Below are positions 40,301 through 54,479 of a DNA stretch of 64,000 bases, piece after piece (position 1 is the stretch's first letter; every line of letters begins with the position of its first letter). The stretch spans positions 613,001 through 677,000 of the forward strand of contig JAIUJO010000163.1 of the NCBI GenBank assembly GCA_023846275.1. The letters run 5' to 3'. Position numbers and translations under genes: made by a program. Source of the stretch: Vanilla planifolia (lineage: Eukaryota; Streptophyta; Magnoliopsida; Asparagales; Orchidaceae). Under the pieces are notes generated by a model. That model worked only from the letters and a program-made list of their open reading frames with translations. It did not search any database and was not told the origin of the DNA.

Positions 40301-42925
40301 GTTATCTTACTTTAGTTGACCCTTCTAAGTTTTAATATATATGTAGTCAGTATTCAAATGACTATTTATTAACATTTACGCTTATTTGATCTCATAATGC
40401 ATAGTAATACATAAGTAATTTCGATCAAACAATAATCATCGAACTCAATTGGATAAACTCGATTAAATTTAATATTTATTTTTATTACTTAAATGTTATA
40501 TTTTCTATGTCTTTGATAAGATTTAAGAGTCATTTTAATTTATATTGTCTTTGATGATCAATGATGCCATACTCGATCTCCTTAGCATTGGAAGTTATCT
40601 TTCCCATCTAATTTATTTGATTACTACAAATATTTTGCTTTGATTTGTTTTGGAATACTATGTAACTCTTTTCCTCTACTATGTGGCCCTTACATTATTT
40701 TGATATGGTCATATTACATTATTTCAACTTATCTTATTTTAGATTAAATATATATTTAATCAATATTAAAATTATAACTTGTTAACTTTTACACTTATTA
40801 AATTTTGAAATTCAAAGTAGTTTCAAATGAGGTCTAATCAAGATAAAATAACTATTATTGCACTCATCCTAATGAGCTTTTTCCAAATAATTATTCATTT
40901 ATATATTTTTCAATTTTTTAATTTTTTTCTTTTGATAACCTACACAAAACATTTTGAGTAGTAACAGATTTGATGATTTAAGATTTACACTCGATCACCT
41001 TAGTACCTTTGGTTATATCACTCTCACACATTTTATGTCAATTTTTTAAATTTTTTTGTTTGGTTTGGTTATACTATTAGGTAATTCTTAATTTAGTCTC
41101 TTGAGAACTTTAAATTTCTTTAAATTTAGTTATAATAAATTGCTTCACTTAATCTCCTATCAACTTTAATTAAAATTTACTTAATATTAAAATAATAATA
41201 AAATTATATTTATGCTTAATTAATTTTTAATTTTATTGCAATGCCAAACAAATTTTGATTGATATGAAACAAATATCATTCATCTCATCTTCGAGACCTC
41301 TATCAAACTACAATTTAATTCCTAAATTTTTAAACATTTTATTTTCAAGTGTTCTACGATGCTTTATGATATATTTTTATTCTTACTTTTTTAAAGTTTG
41401 AGGATATGATTGTGAATCTCATTTCTATGCAAGAATGAAATTTTTTTTACAATTTATCTTATTTCATAAATTTTTTAGCTTTGTTTTTTATATTACTATG
41501 CAACTCTAAACTCTTCTTAATTGTTCTTTGTATTAGTTTGATTTCATTATATTACATAATTTAAATTTATTTTATTTCAACTTTATTACATTTTTAATTT
41601 TAAATAATAATTTCTCATTGTTTATGCTAATTTAGTTTGATTTTTTGTAAGCTCACCAAGTTTAATCTAATTAGAAATTATTTTTTTATAATTCGTAATA
41701 TTTGACTTTGGAACTTTTTTAAATTATGAGAGATTTTTATTTGCACTATATTTGATGATTAAGGAAGTTATAATCAATCTCTTTAGTACCTTGGAATGGA
41801 ACACTTTTTTATAATTTATGTCATTTTATCTTATCTTTTGCTATGACATTATTATACTAATATGTATCTCTAAGTATCTCAATTTTCACTTTAACATTGA
41901 TTTCATTTACTTATATTATATTGTTTAAATTTATCATTTTTAAAGTTCAAATATTTATTTACTTAATATTAAAAGAGTAAATAATTATTATATGTGCTAA
42001 TTTACTTTGGTGGCATAATAAAATTCCAAATGCAGCATTATAAAGATGAAGAAAACATTTGTTGGACTTGCCTTGATCAATTCTATCCAATTAAATATAG
42101 ATTTTTATTCTTTTAGAAATTTTCTATTCTATATTTTGCATGCAATAAGATTAATTTTGATTCATATCTAATTTGACAATAAAAAATGTTGCATACAGTC
42201 TCTTAGTTTCTTGGAATGTAACTTTCGTGTCGCATATGTCTCAATTTTTCAAATCTTACACTTTAATTTAGTTATATTACTATGAAACTATAACACTACT
42301 CACACGTGACCTTTACATCATTTTTACTTCGTTATAATAGCTTCCTTCAACTTAACTAATTTCAACTATAATATATAACTTATTATTATAAATGATATAT
42401 TTTTTAAATTTATTTTTATTTATTTTATTAATTCACAATAATTCCAATTGAGGAACAATCATGGGAAAGTAAACATCATTTGACAGTGATTGATGGGTCT
42501 TGTCAAATTAAATATTTATTTCTCCTTTTTTGGAAAAAATTTCTTTTCTATGTATTTGGAATATTTTAGGAGTTATTTTTATTTAATGCTTGATGTGTTG
42601 ATTAAGGTCATTACAATTGATTCTTTTTTATCTTTGAACTCTACAATTGGGTAAACTTTTTTTTCATTTCTTGAATGTTTTTATTTAATTAATTTATATT
42701 GTTATGAAACTCTAAATCTTTTGTATTTCAGCTTTAATGTTGATTTGATTTAGTAATGTGAGATTATATCAATTAACTGTATTGTTTTATTTAATAATTA
42801 TTTTTTAAATATTATAATAATAGTTTTTTATTATTTATACTCATTTACTTTGGTAGTATGTAGTAGTTCCAATTGACTTTTAATGACGGTGAAGAAAGAA
42901 ATTATGCTTTGGATGGTGCTTGTCG
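31330..42925 (+). repeat. 403-bp diverged tandem array, plus-oriented arm
   Basis: A recurring block reading approximately 'cttagtatcttggaatg', preceded by 'ctcgatct', marks each monomer. The 'ctcgatct' position falls at about 31731, 32142, 32571, 32940, 33362, 33783, 34195, 34611, 35021, 35427, 35785, 36148, 36564, 36963, 37375, 37749, 38156, 38571, 38957, 39375, 39766, 40165, 40572, 40990, 41412, 41773, 42194 and 42616. The mean step is about 403 bp (range about 358-430). Other conserved blocks follow in fixed order: 'aatttatctcatttc', 'tttgatttggttatatta' (twice per monomer), 'tatatatttacttaatatt', 'gagatgaaacaaa', 'gagctctatccaatt'. A partial monomer begins near 31330. Monomers are strongly diverged from one another. 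No coding capacity. Confidence 0.9.
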
Positions 42926-42931
42926 AGATGA
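42921..42931. other. Strand-switch point of the 403-bp array
   Basis: Left of this point the plus strand reads the monomer block 'gatgaagaaag..' through 'tgtcgagatga'. Immediately right of it the same block is read in reverse complement: 'gactctaatgacatttg' followed by 'ctcgatcagatctcattt', which is the complement of the usual 'aaatgaggtctgattgag'. The two arms meet at the same phase of the monomer with no spacer, at a short near-palindromic stretch (forms of atctcgat / atcgagat). Confidence 0.8.
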
Positions 42932-45900
42932 CTCTAATGACATTTGTTTTCTCTCGATCAGATCTCATTTGAATATAATAAGAACAATCCAGTTAAATTA
43001 TCCTAAATAAAAATAAATTATTACTCTAATATTAAGAAAATGTATATTGTTGTTTAAATGAGACAATTTGAAATAATGTAAATATTTATTAAAGTTCAAA
43101 TAAGATAAATTGATTTATTATGATATGATACGATCGAAGACATTTCAATGTCACATGTGATGTGATTTAGAGTTACAAAGTAATATAGCCATAGTAGTGC
43201 AAAAACTTTGAAGAAATGAGATAAATTGTATTAGAAAATGATATTTCAAGATAATAAAGAGAATGATGGTAACATTTTTTTATCATCAAGTTAAGAATGA
43301 ATCATAATAGCTTATAACACATACTAAAACCTTAGAACATAATACTTTTAAATTATTAAAATTAATACTTAATTAGATATAGCTCATTAAGAGGACTCTA
43401 ATGATGCTTATGTAATCTTATTCAAAGTTTCTTTAGAGTTTCTATGAGTTTCCAAAGTAAATGAGCATAAATAAAAATAAATTCTTATTTTATATTAAGT
43501 AAATATATTTTAGAACTAAAACAAGATAATCTGGAACAATGTAATAAAATAAATTCAAAGTAATCCAAAGGCCACATGGGAGGAGATGTAGATTAAGTAA
43601 TATAACCTTATCACAATAACAAATTTGGTGAAGAAAATTAGTATATGAAGGTCACTTTCTAGGATACTAACTTGATTGAGTGTAATAATCTCGATTATCA
43701 AATCATCTAATAGTAAAAATGTCTCATAATTCTTGCCAAACCATAATAAAATAAAATAATTTTAAAATTAATAATAATAATAAATATTTAATTGTATAAA
43801 GCTTAACAATATGCGTCTAGTAATTTTTATTTCATCAGAATCATACTACATTTAGAAATACTAGAAATTATAAAAGCAAATAAATATAAAAGTTATTATT
43901 TTAATATACATAAATATATAATAAATCACAAAATAAATCAAATTGTAGTAATATAATATATCCAACTCAAATCGATGTAATGCTTATATTAGGGAATAAT
44001 TATATAATCATAGTATTAGAACAAAAGAAATGATAAAACCTAAAAGAAATGAAATAAATTGCATGAGAATACTGCATGTTAGAACTCTAAGAAATAAAAA
44101 ATGATTAAATTATAAAAACAACATATGATTGGATACTACCCATGAGGGAGATCCCAATGAAATTTGTTTGGTCAGGAATAGACCCCCATTTAAAATTTAT
44201 ATGAATTATAAAACTAAATTAATACAAGTAATAATAAAAAGTTTTTTTCTTAATAAATAAATAAATAATTTAGCTTAAAATAAGATTAAAAAATAATATA
44301 ATGTAACCAAATGAAATAATGCAAAGATACTTGATTGTTGATTTTAGATAAATAATAATATAATCAGTTATGAGCAAAAACTTTAAAGAATTTAGATAAA
44401 GTTTAGTTGAAAGATGCTTTAAAAGCTTCTAAGAAGATCTCATGTAACATTCTTCATCACCAAATTACGTATAAGCAAAAGCACCTCATAATACATGCAA
44501 AAATCATAAAAAAATAATAAGTAAAAATATAAAATTAAATATTTAAACAGATGGAGCTCATCGAGATCATAATCTTTATTTAGTCTCAATGGAATAACAT
44601 TTTTACTTATTAAGGATAACGAAAATAAGTAAGAATAAATAATAATGAACTATTGAAATAATTATATAGTAAAGTTGAATTGAGAAAAATTAAAATACTA
44701 TAGTATAACCAAATCAAAATAATGTAAATGTCAAATTAAAGGAGAAATAGAGTTTCATAGCAATGTAACCATATCTATTCAAAACCATTTTAAAAATGAG
44801 ACAAATTATTTAAGAAAGTTGAATTTCAAGATATTAACAAGACGATGTGTGACTTCTTCAATTGTCAAGCCAATTGTAAAATAGAATATCTTGTAATATA
44901 GATAAATATCGAGAAAAAATTAAAAATATAATATTAAATATTTAATTTAATAAAGCTAGTCAACGAAAGCCTAATGTTATTTGTTTCATCTTAGTCAAAG
45001 CTTGTTTGGAATTACTACAAATTAAAAAAGTAAGTAATAATAAATTATTATTTAAATATAAAGAAAATATGTAATGAATCTTAAATGACATAAATGGAAG
45101 CAATGTGATACAACAAAATAAAAGGCATGTAATGGTCATATGAGAGGAGATTTATTGTTATATTTTAATATAGGCTAATAAAAGTGATAACATAAAAGCA
45201 AAGGTATAAATTTTGCATAAATGCCATAATACAAGATGTTAATGAGATTGATAGTAACATAGACAATTATCAATTCTAGTACAAATTAAAATGTCTAATA
45301 AGGCATGATAAAAAATGTTAATAAAATATTTAAACATATAAAAAATATCTAATCAGATAAAGTTTGAAGGACAATTTTTTTTATCTTAGTCTAACTTTCT
45401 TTAAAATTACTTTGAATTACCAAATAAAATATAAAAAAATAATATACATTAAAGTTGAAATGAGATAAATTAAGTTAAGTAATATAACAAAATTAATGTA
45501 AATCTTATTTGATATTAGATTTTTGGTTACATCATAATATTACCTAATTAGAATGAATGCTTTTAGGAATTGAGATAAATTGTACAAGAAAATATAATTC
45601 CGTACACTAAGGAGACTTAAAGAAATATATTCGATTATAAAACTTGGTATTACTTAAAAATGGCTTGTAAAGCATGTCAATGCTGCAAAAAATAAAATAT
45701 TTCGAAATTTAAAAGTGAATATAATATAAATAGAGCTTGTCTAAACTAGTCTATTGAAGTCCATTTTTTTTTATTACATGTCGTTTGGAATTACTACAAA
45801 TTGAAAAAAGAATAAATAATTTTAAAATTTTATTTTAGGATTTAGATAATACATATATTAGTGTTAATATGTGATATATTAAAGGAACATAAAGTAGGCA

Positions 45901-46342
45901 AACAAAAGCATTATAATTATAACATGAGATAAGTTTTAGAGTTGTATAGTAATATAAGCAAATCAAAGAAAAAGATTTGAAATGATATAAATTATATAAG
46001 AAAGTTTCATTCTACGATACTATGACGATTGAGTGTAATATGCTCACCTTCAAATTTGGTGAAAATCAAAAGTACGAGAAAGATCATGCCAAAACATTAA
46101 AGAAAATATCTAAAAATATAAAAGTGAACACTTAGATGGATAGAGCACATCCAAATGAATGGAATGATGTTTATTTTACCTCTATTGAGCCTTGTTTGAA
46201 ATTGTTGTGAATTACCAAAAAACAAACATAAATAATAACAACTTATTTATTTAACATTACTTAAATATTTATTAAATTTGAAATTAGATAAATTGAAAAA
46301 AATAATAATTTAATGAACTAAAAGGGATGTATACATCACACA
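42926..46342 (-). repeat. 403-bp diverged tandem array, minus-oriented arm
   Basis: The same monomer continues in reverse complement, with the 'ctcgatct' landmark (on the minus strand) at about 43264, 43680, 44095, 44442, 44849, 45252, 45620 and 46033. This gives eight monomers with steps of about 350-418 bp. Typical reversed blocks are 'gagataaattgtat', 'aatataaccaaatcaaa', 'aatattaagtaaatat' and 'tttgtttcatctta'. Similarity stops inside a monomer near 46342, where 'gatgtatacatcacacaag' is the last recognisable piece. Divergence among monomers is similar to that in the plus arm. Confidence 0.85.
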
Positions 46343-49300
46343 AGTTTTGTTTTTCTTGTTAACAATATGGTATTTCATGCATACATTAATGCTTGATTAC
46401 ATTGTTTTGCTTATATATTTATAATTATTTGGAAGAGTAAGTCATATGCCTCCAAGGAGCTTAACCATCATAAAAATAACTATACAATACATGATTTGGG
46501 ATTGTTTACACTTATATTTGCATTAACAATTTTGAAGAAAGACATATACGAGGTAAAAAGAGAAAGATATTTATATGACTAAAATATCAAACACAATTTC
46601 ATCTAAAAGGAACCAAATTTTAGATATAAGACAAGGCAAGAAAAAATCAATGGCTACGCCTTGAATATTATATGTAACATTGGAAAAGCAAGCAAGATTG
46701 TACATCCTTTATATAAAAAGGAATTATTTGAGAGCTTGTTAAAAAAACTATGAATGCGTGCAATTTGATAATGAATATTATAAAAATTAATTTTCCAAAA
46801 GTGTAATTTAATTATATTCTCTATAAGACCTTAAAGAGTTTTGGAGTGGGGACGAGGAAGCACAAGTCTTAGAGAGCTAAGAAAAAATTCATTATTAAAA
46901 GATTGAAAATCTTTATTGTAAAAACATTTGGTGTGTTCTAGCTAAAGTAGATATGAAGAAACTTTTATTGTATTATGAAACAAGGTACTCCATACATCAT
47001 GGAATGATTAAAATGTACCAAGTCAAGAAGATAAAAATTTGGGGGCTTGGTAAGTAAAGAGCGAATCAGCTTATGTAGTTGAATGTCTAATATCACAATA
47101 GTCCAATGGAAAAGAACAAAAGATGAGTTTCACATTGCAATTATTATAAATTCGTATAATGAAGGAGGATTAAAAATGCATGTACTTCATACTACACCTC
47201 TAAAAGATTAATAATAAGATGTGATGTGGTTAGACATGGATGGGCTGACAAAATATGTAAGTTTCTATTTTATCAAGTAGAGACTGCAAATTGATGTCGT
47301 AATTCTAATTGGAGGTGCAATATGACTTTTATATTCAATTAAAGTTTAACCCAACTTTTCGTATTTAGACTAATGTTAAAACTAAGATAAAGGTAAAAAC
47401 ATTAGATGACTTACTATAATTTTAAAATTTTTTTATTTGTAGGTAATTCAAATTTACACATACAGTTTATCGAAGTTTTATATAATAATAAGTGCCTATA
47501 AGTCGTAGAAATGGCACTTGATGAAGCATTATGTTTAGAAAATGTGAATTATAATTTTTTTGAATAATCCAATCGAACATGACTAGAATAAAAAGATAAT
47601 AAATTCTTTAACAATTAAATTCTTATTCTTGTCACACAAAGGTGTGGCTAAGAAGAGAGAGAATTGGAATGAAAAAAAGAATATTTGCATTTGGGAGAAA
47701 TGAAGGAGAGAATCTTTCAAAAATGCAAAAGTGGAAAATGAGTCAACTTTTAATATGGCATTTTATAAATTGACTCAAGAGACTAATTTCAACTTCTCCC
47801 TTAGTTTGAACTTATTTTTAAGTAGTACAATAAAAGTTCATGATAAAGAGTAAGTGAGGGTCACATATTAGAGTTTGAAAATCTCTACAAATCTAAGAAG
47901 GGTATATGGAAAAGAATTGGGGTTATAACAAAAAGTGACTTATCTTTCTATGTATACATCATTTGTTGTGATCAACAAATAAAATGATCTCATTGAAATA
48001 CATAAAATAAATAAAAGTTTCTATCAGATGGCAAACAAATGGCTTAATTTTGGTATAAGTTTGTTTAATAATTTTTGTGACATTTTACAAAAGTATTTAT
48101 CAAAAAACTAACATATGATCTACCAATTGAAGATCCTTATTCTCCTTGTAAACAACTTATGATGTAATAGGCATGTATTTCTCCTTATTTGACGCATAAA
48201 ATCCACATGCTTCATAAGAAGATCTTTAGCCATCTATGTTAAAAGAAAACTAAACCAATCTCCTCAAAAATCTGTTAGGATTCGCACTACCAAGATAATA
48301 ATTCTTATGCCTTTCAAAATGTTAATTTTCCTTAAATTAGTTCAACCTTTAGGAATACCTTGACCCTTACTTCAAAATAGATCAATCTTTGTTTGTTCAA
48401 AAAGTCCTTCTTTTGACATCTTTCACAACCCATTATCTTTTCGTTAATCTATGAATCTCCTTTACAGTCCTCTCTATTAACTGAGTTTGAAAAGCCTATT
48501 AAACTTATGGGGAAAAGGTCCTTATACGAGTGTAAATAGAATAAGACGTAAAGTTGAAGTTCTAATAGTTTGATAAAAGAAAAAAATAATGCTTACAAAT
48601 AAAAAGTTTTATTATTGACAGGAAAATCAAGTGGTGCATTGGATCAATGTAAAGCAATATGGAGGAGATACTCAACTTTTTTCTATGTAATGCAAGCTTC
48701 AAAGGCTAAGAAATAAAATGGAATATATCTTGTTCGTAGAACTTATCTTTTTCTTTAACATTCTTCAATGATAATTAAGGTATGTAACACCAAAAGCTTG
48801 TAGGTGATGTGCAAATATTTATTTACATTTTTCTAAGTTTGTTGTCTTTTACAACATTATAGAATAACTTTCAACGACTCCGAACATCCAAAAGAATTCT
48901 ATAAATATTCCTGATTGATTGTGAACACGTACTTACTTATAGAAGATGAACTAAACGTATCATAGAACAATATTGTACATTATTCTGTAATTTGTTCATA
49001 TGAAACAATATATTTTTATTAATGTAAGATAATTTAAACTTTTGATTTGACTCTGCTAAAGCACTTAAATCCTAATTAACAAAACAAATTACATGATAAA
49101 TGATATGTACTTTATGTAATTCTTGGGTTCATGTTTAAGCACATCACCACTATCTATTCTTCTACTTAACTTAGATTGTTGAAGTGAATGCTTTGTAAAT
49201 TAATATAACATTCTATACACAAAGCTTTATTTATAAATCTTTTCTTAATGTGCTATCTTAACATCTTAAAAACTATTTTAACCAAAATAAATTGTATGTT

Positions 49301-52300
49301 AGTGAAAATATACCATAATCTTTATTAGACTTTTAATAATTTTATGGTTGTAATTTTAAGTGTTATAGATATATTTTATGAATACAAACTCATAATCTAT
49401 GGCTTTAGAAGTCATTTCTATTATCATGAATCTTTTTTTAATGCTTTCCTTCTCTTAGCTATGTAATAAAAAGGATGTTTGAAAACTATTTTTCGTACAC
49501 AATTGAAGGCTCACTATTGTCTTACTACCTAAATAATATTTCACTAAGTCATAACATGGAAAGAGAAAATAAAGTGAGTTTAAAAACACTTCTTCAAGGT
49601 AATTATTGATGTTTTATGTTTGATGAAAGTTACATTCTCGCCCAATACATCAAATTAATCTATTGAAAAAAAAGCTCATGAATTTCTTACTTGTGTTTTC
49701 CTAGAATTCATGATTTGAATGCACCTATAAGAAAAAAATTGATATAATAAAAGAATGTTTTAATTTTCATCAAATGATTTATAAATAGACCAATTGTTCA
49801 CTTTTCTTATTTAACATAATTGAAAATTAATAAAACATTTAGAGGGGAACATTTATTTCTTTAAATTAACTTTTACATGGTTTTACATCATCTTGCCTTC
49901 ATATGAACATACGAGAAAAATTGAATGTCAATCTTTTGGATGCAAAAATAACATATTAATTAAATTCTCATTCTCATACACCTCTATATGTATTGCATAT
50001 TTATTTTTTTATTTTAATTGTATCTATCATTATTAGTAACTAATTTTGTAATATTAATTTTCATCTTTTGCGCTACCATTATAGAACCCATGGAAATTTC
50101 TAAATGCAAAGCCTTGGAAGGGATATAAGAATGTCTCTACGTTAATGAACTCTGGGAAACTCATTTAATTATGAGCTATGTCCTCCTTAGAAAACCCTAA
50201 CATTCACTAAGCAAAAATTAATTTTTATTGAGGTAGGAAACCATTCAATGTGAATAGTTCTTTAAACTAGCATTGGTCCGTAATTTGGAAGGTTTTTCAA
50301 AATCTATCATGAATTTAATTATTTTTTTAGAATTCATAAGAATTGTTTTTCTATACATTCCAAGAAATTCTTATTATTTGTTTTTACACAAAATAAAATG
50401 TTTATCAAAATTTGAAATTGTGTTGATCATGCCTTTCCAATATAATTTGAATATGAAGAATTGGGTTTTGAAAATATGGTTGTTTAGAATGGATGATGTA
50501 ATGTTGCCAATAAAGAATTTGAATAATAAGTATATTTGATGCAACATTTGACTCCTTAGAAATAACATTATTTGATTACTTCATTGTTTTGTTAATGAAT
50601 AGTATTGAAATATCTTAAAGGAAGTTTGTTAATTCAATTTGGAGTGTTAAACATAATTTTAGACATTTTTTTTAAACTTACAAATAATTCATGTTTTTTT
50701 ATGCTATTTATTAATCATTAAGTTTTAATGTTATAACCTAGAAATGTTTGAATGTATTTGGTATGCTTGATTCTCCTTTTGATCCTCTTTATTAAAATCT
50801 TTTTTTGTTCATTATCAAAACAAAATAATTAAGATTTATCTTTTGTAAAATTATCATTTATAAGTGCAATAGGATAAACCTAAACTTGAATAATATCCAT
50901 GAACATTTCAAATGTCACATGCATTATGTTTTACTTCAGTCTATATCTTAATAGATGGTTTTATATTGGTTAGTTTTAGCTCCTAAATTTTATTTGTGTT
51001 AGTAACAAGTTTCTTGATGGACATGCTTAACAACTATGCCATCCAATACTAAAAAAAGTGCCATTTAAAATGCATCAATTTTTTTATGGTTATTAGGCTT
51101 TCGAGGTAAATTATAAAAATCACGCTATCTTTGATTATCTTTTGAATATATTCATATTTAACCATATTAAAAGCTCAAAATGACAACCTTGCACCCATTA
51201 ACTCAACGCTAAATCTTATTGAATTTGAAGGTAACGTTGAGAACATCATGTTTTCTAAATTTTTAAATTTCTATTGCTTAACTACATCTACTTATAAAAC
51301 TATTTATCGTTGCATGATTATTTGATGACAAAAGAATCCATTGTATTGTTTAGCTATTACTTCTCTTAAATGTTTTTGATAATGCATCTCAGGACTAAAT
51401 AAATCAATCTATCATAGCTAATTATTTTCTTTTTTGATCTTAATGATAACTATCACCAAATGACTAACACAATGCTCACAATTGGATGTCCCAATAATAA
51501 AGTAATAGTAAAACATAAAAGCTGAAAGTACAATTTTTATAGTTTGAATAAAACTAAAATAAGGCACATTACAAGTAAAAAATTTATTCAAGAGAGTTTT
51601 AATTTATTTTAACGAATGATGTGTTAAGGAAGGACTAGAATATTATATATCTTGAACCCCTCATGCTTTCACTTTCCTTTAGAAATTTTGATCTTGATGG
51701 GTAGCATTTCGTCATGATGTTCAAGTGATCATTAGCCTTCTCTTTTTTTTTTTTTGAGCACCTTATATGTGCCCTGAAATGCTTTTTAATTTCCACAAAA
51801 CCAGATCAAAGATTCTTTAAAAGTACTACAAGTGCACGTTAGACAAAATCATTTACAAAAAATACTATTCAATTTGAGGATCATACAACTACTATAGCTC
51901 TTAATAAATCATCAAAATCTTAAGTGTAAGCTTTGTATTTGTCTTTTGTCCTTTGATTTGTAGGGTCTTTTGGTCTAGTACTTTATGTTCTTTTTTGGTA
52001 AGTGTTCATGATCCATGATGGCATTCCATATAGGTTAATTGGGCTAATATTTATGGTCTTTTGGGATACTTATTGTATTATATTTTGTTCCAATGTGGGT
52101 TGTTGATTTATATATTACTTTGAAGGGGATTTAGTGCATTTACTGGTCCTATAAGTTGAAATTGGTTGTTAGACCAAGTAAAAATACTTTTGCTTCTTGA
52201 TATTTTGCCCATCTACAAAACTAGTTAATTCTAACAACATTTTCTGAAGAAACTATTGCAATAGAAAATATGATTATCTAAATTATTCCCTTAAAATTTT

Positions 52301-54430
52301 TTGGGTAATTTGAATTTTCAATTATCATAATTCAAAAGCTCTCTTGTATGAACATCACATTTACTAATTCTGAACAATATTTACATTGATAATTCATTGA
52401 AAATTTGCCATTCTATATTCCTTACTTCATGAAAGTGTTAATATAAAAAATCATCAAACTATCGAATAAAAGAGATTATCCATATTAATGTAAAACACTT
52501 TTTTGAGCCAAAGACATTGAATTTTTATAGCTCATAGTCCACAGAACAATGTTTTCCTAAGATGTTATATGATTTCACTTAAGAATTGGCATCTCATACA
52601 TTACTTTAGCTGGCATCAATCATAGCTTACTAGTCCATGATAAATTTATTCAAGGTGATGAATTTATCATTACTTTTTTGAGAAATCTCATAATAAAAGA
52701 ATAATCATTTCGAAAACTTCATTTCAAGATAAAATTATCATTCATTTAGCAGTCAAGTTTGATGGTCAAGTAGTGCTCATAATGACTTGTTATGAAGTAA
52801 TTTTGTTAAGTGTTATCCTTTTTAACTATTTTAATAACCATATATAACATTATTGCAAGTTGTTTAGGAGAATATAATTTTTTGAGATATAAGAAATGGT
52901 ATCATAAAATATTCATATGTTATTCCCAAATATCAAAAATTTTCAATTATTACATAAATCAAGGGTATGTATGAGTTATGTCTTTTTAAAAGAAATTTTT
53001 TGTCTTGTAAGTAATTTTTTAAAAAATTAGCACTCAATGACAAGTCGAGAGATTGTATTATGGTTATCTATCATGTCTTGTATTGACAATGGCATCTTTT
53101 ATGGAGTAAATGGCTCATATGAATTTCTAAGCTTTTGTTTGTTAAAATTGCAATCATATTTAGGGTTCTAATGTAAATATCTTCTTAGAAAATGTCATTT
53201 ACAAATATAACTTTGCCCTATAAGCCAATCATAACTCATAACCTATAAGAGAAAAGTAATGATAATTAAAGTATCATCTAACAAAAAATTTGACAATAAC
53301 AATAAGGGAAAAGAATTTGTGTTTTGGTGGAGTAAAGAAAGATAGGTTTTAACATTTGACATAAGGAGAAAAGGCTTTACAAAAGGGAATGCAAGCACAC
53401 TTGTTGTATTGCTTATTTCCTCAGTGGTTGTGGTAAACATTTTTTTGTTGCTAACTTATTCTTAATGTCTTTCAAAGTTAAAAGTAAAATATTATTGCAT
53501 TATAGTATTGTTTTCTTCAAATGCATATGCTGTTTTTCACATATAAGAAGTTATTTAACATGAAAATAGGTGAGAATGCTTGATCTCGTGATACTTAAAC
53601 AAAACATTTGATTATAATTACAATAAAAAATTAAGTGCCTTTTGTTATTACTTAATTCCCATTTAATATCTTCTTAAGAATACATTATGAGTGGTAGACT
53701 TGCCAGTGAACAATTGTGGAGTTTCTTAACAAGTGACAAAACTGCATAATTTTTACAAAGGTTAAAGACTTGAGGATAGAGGAGCACTCCAATGGAACAC
53801 ATGAGCCAAGGCTATCAAAATGGGTCTTTCATTACTTAAGGATGGAAACAAGGATTAAAATTGATTGTTGCTATTGTTAGTTAAGCTTTTTTAAAGGTTA
53901 TTCTCACAGCAACTTATGATTGTCTCTAAAAAGTTTATTCTTAATTTAAAATGTTATAGATTTTTCTTGAATAATTGTCAAACTCAAAACCATAGGAAAA
54001 AAGAAAGTAAATATATGTTTATTTATTTCTATAAATCACTTATAATCATTAATTCATCTATTGAAGGTGGCAAATCTTTCCATCTAAGTTGCAAGCTATG
54101 TGTTATAAAGAAACTCAAAAAGCATTTTATCAACCAAAGGAAAGTAAATAGACATCAAGAAAACTTTGGATCTTCTACACTAGACATTAATTTTCAATTC
54201 CATTCATGAAAAATGCATTTAAAGGATTCTAAATCATCAACATTAATAGATTTTAGAATTATAATAAATTTTTATTTAAATTTTTAATATGCCAAAAGAT
54301 TTCCTAATAACTTGATGTGTCTTGTACATACATGTCTCTAAGAACAAATGCATAAAAAAAAAATCTTCTTTAAATTTTTAAATTTTTTAATCTTGATCAA
54401 TAGTTTTAAAATTTTATAAATTACTAAATT
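46343..54430. other. Unassigned DNA between the array and gypsy element 2
   Basis: No gene or RNA recognised. Overlapping opposite-strand frames at 50273-50539 (+) and 50374-50568 (-) and the frame at 53243-53440 (-) have no family resemblance. The longest frame of the window, 53916-54209 (+, 97 codons), lies where the 3' end of gypsy element 2 (minus strand) should be and is best read as chance. The segment 46345-48000 is purine-rich on the plus strand. The 3' LTR of element 2 is expected somewhere in 51-54 kb but was not identified. Confidence 0.4.
51743..51755. repeat. T13 homopolymer
   Basis: Thirteen consecutive T on the plus strand, within unassigned DNA. Confidence 0.95.
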
Positions 54431-54479
54431 CTATCTTCTTCTTAAAATTACCTTGTTAATTTTAAAAACCATGTGAGGA

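Noticed and set aside
31330-46342. CRISPR-like or bacterial repeat array
   Set aside because: The whole 403-bp unit repeats, not short repeats with unique spacers, and the surrounding elements are plant retrotransposons.
31330-46342. Functional centromere satellite
   Set aside because: Tandem organisation alone is not evidence of centromere function, and the strong divergence between monomers argues against an active, homogenised centromeric satellite.
50273-50568. Overlapping opposite-strand frames of 88 and 64 codons
   Set aside because: They overlap antiparallel in AT-rich DNA and neither has a recognisable motif; most likely chance.
52430-52760. Possible retroelement coding remnant near 52.5 kb
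   Set aside because: Both strands were tried; no ordered set of motifs emerged.
53916-54209. Longest open frame in the window (97 codons, plus strand)
   Set aside because: No family resemblance; it runs opposite to gypsy element 2 at its 3' end, has lysine/phenylalanine-rich content typical of AT-rich chance frames, and has no supporting promoter or splice context.
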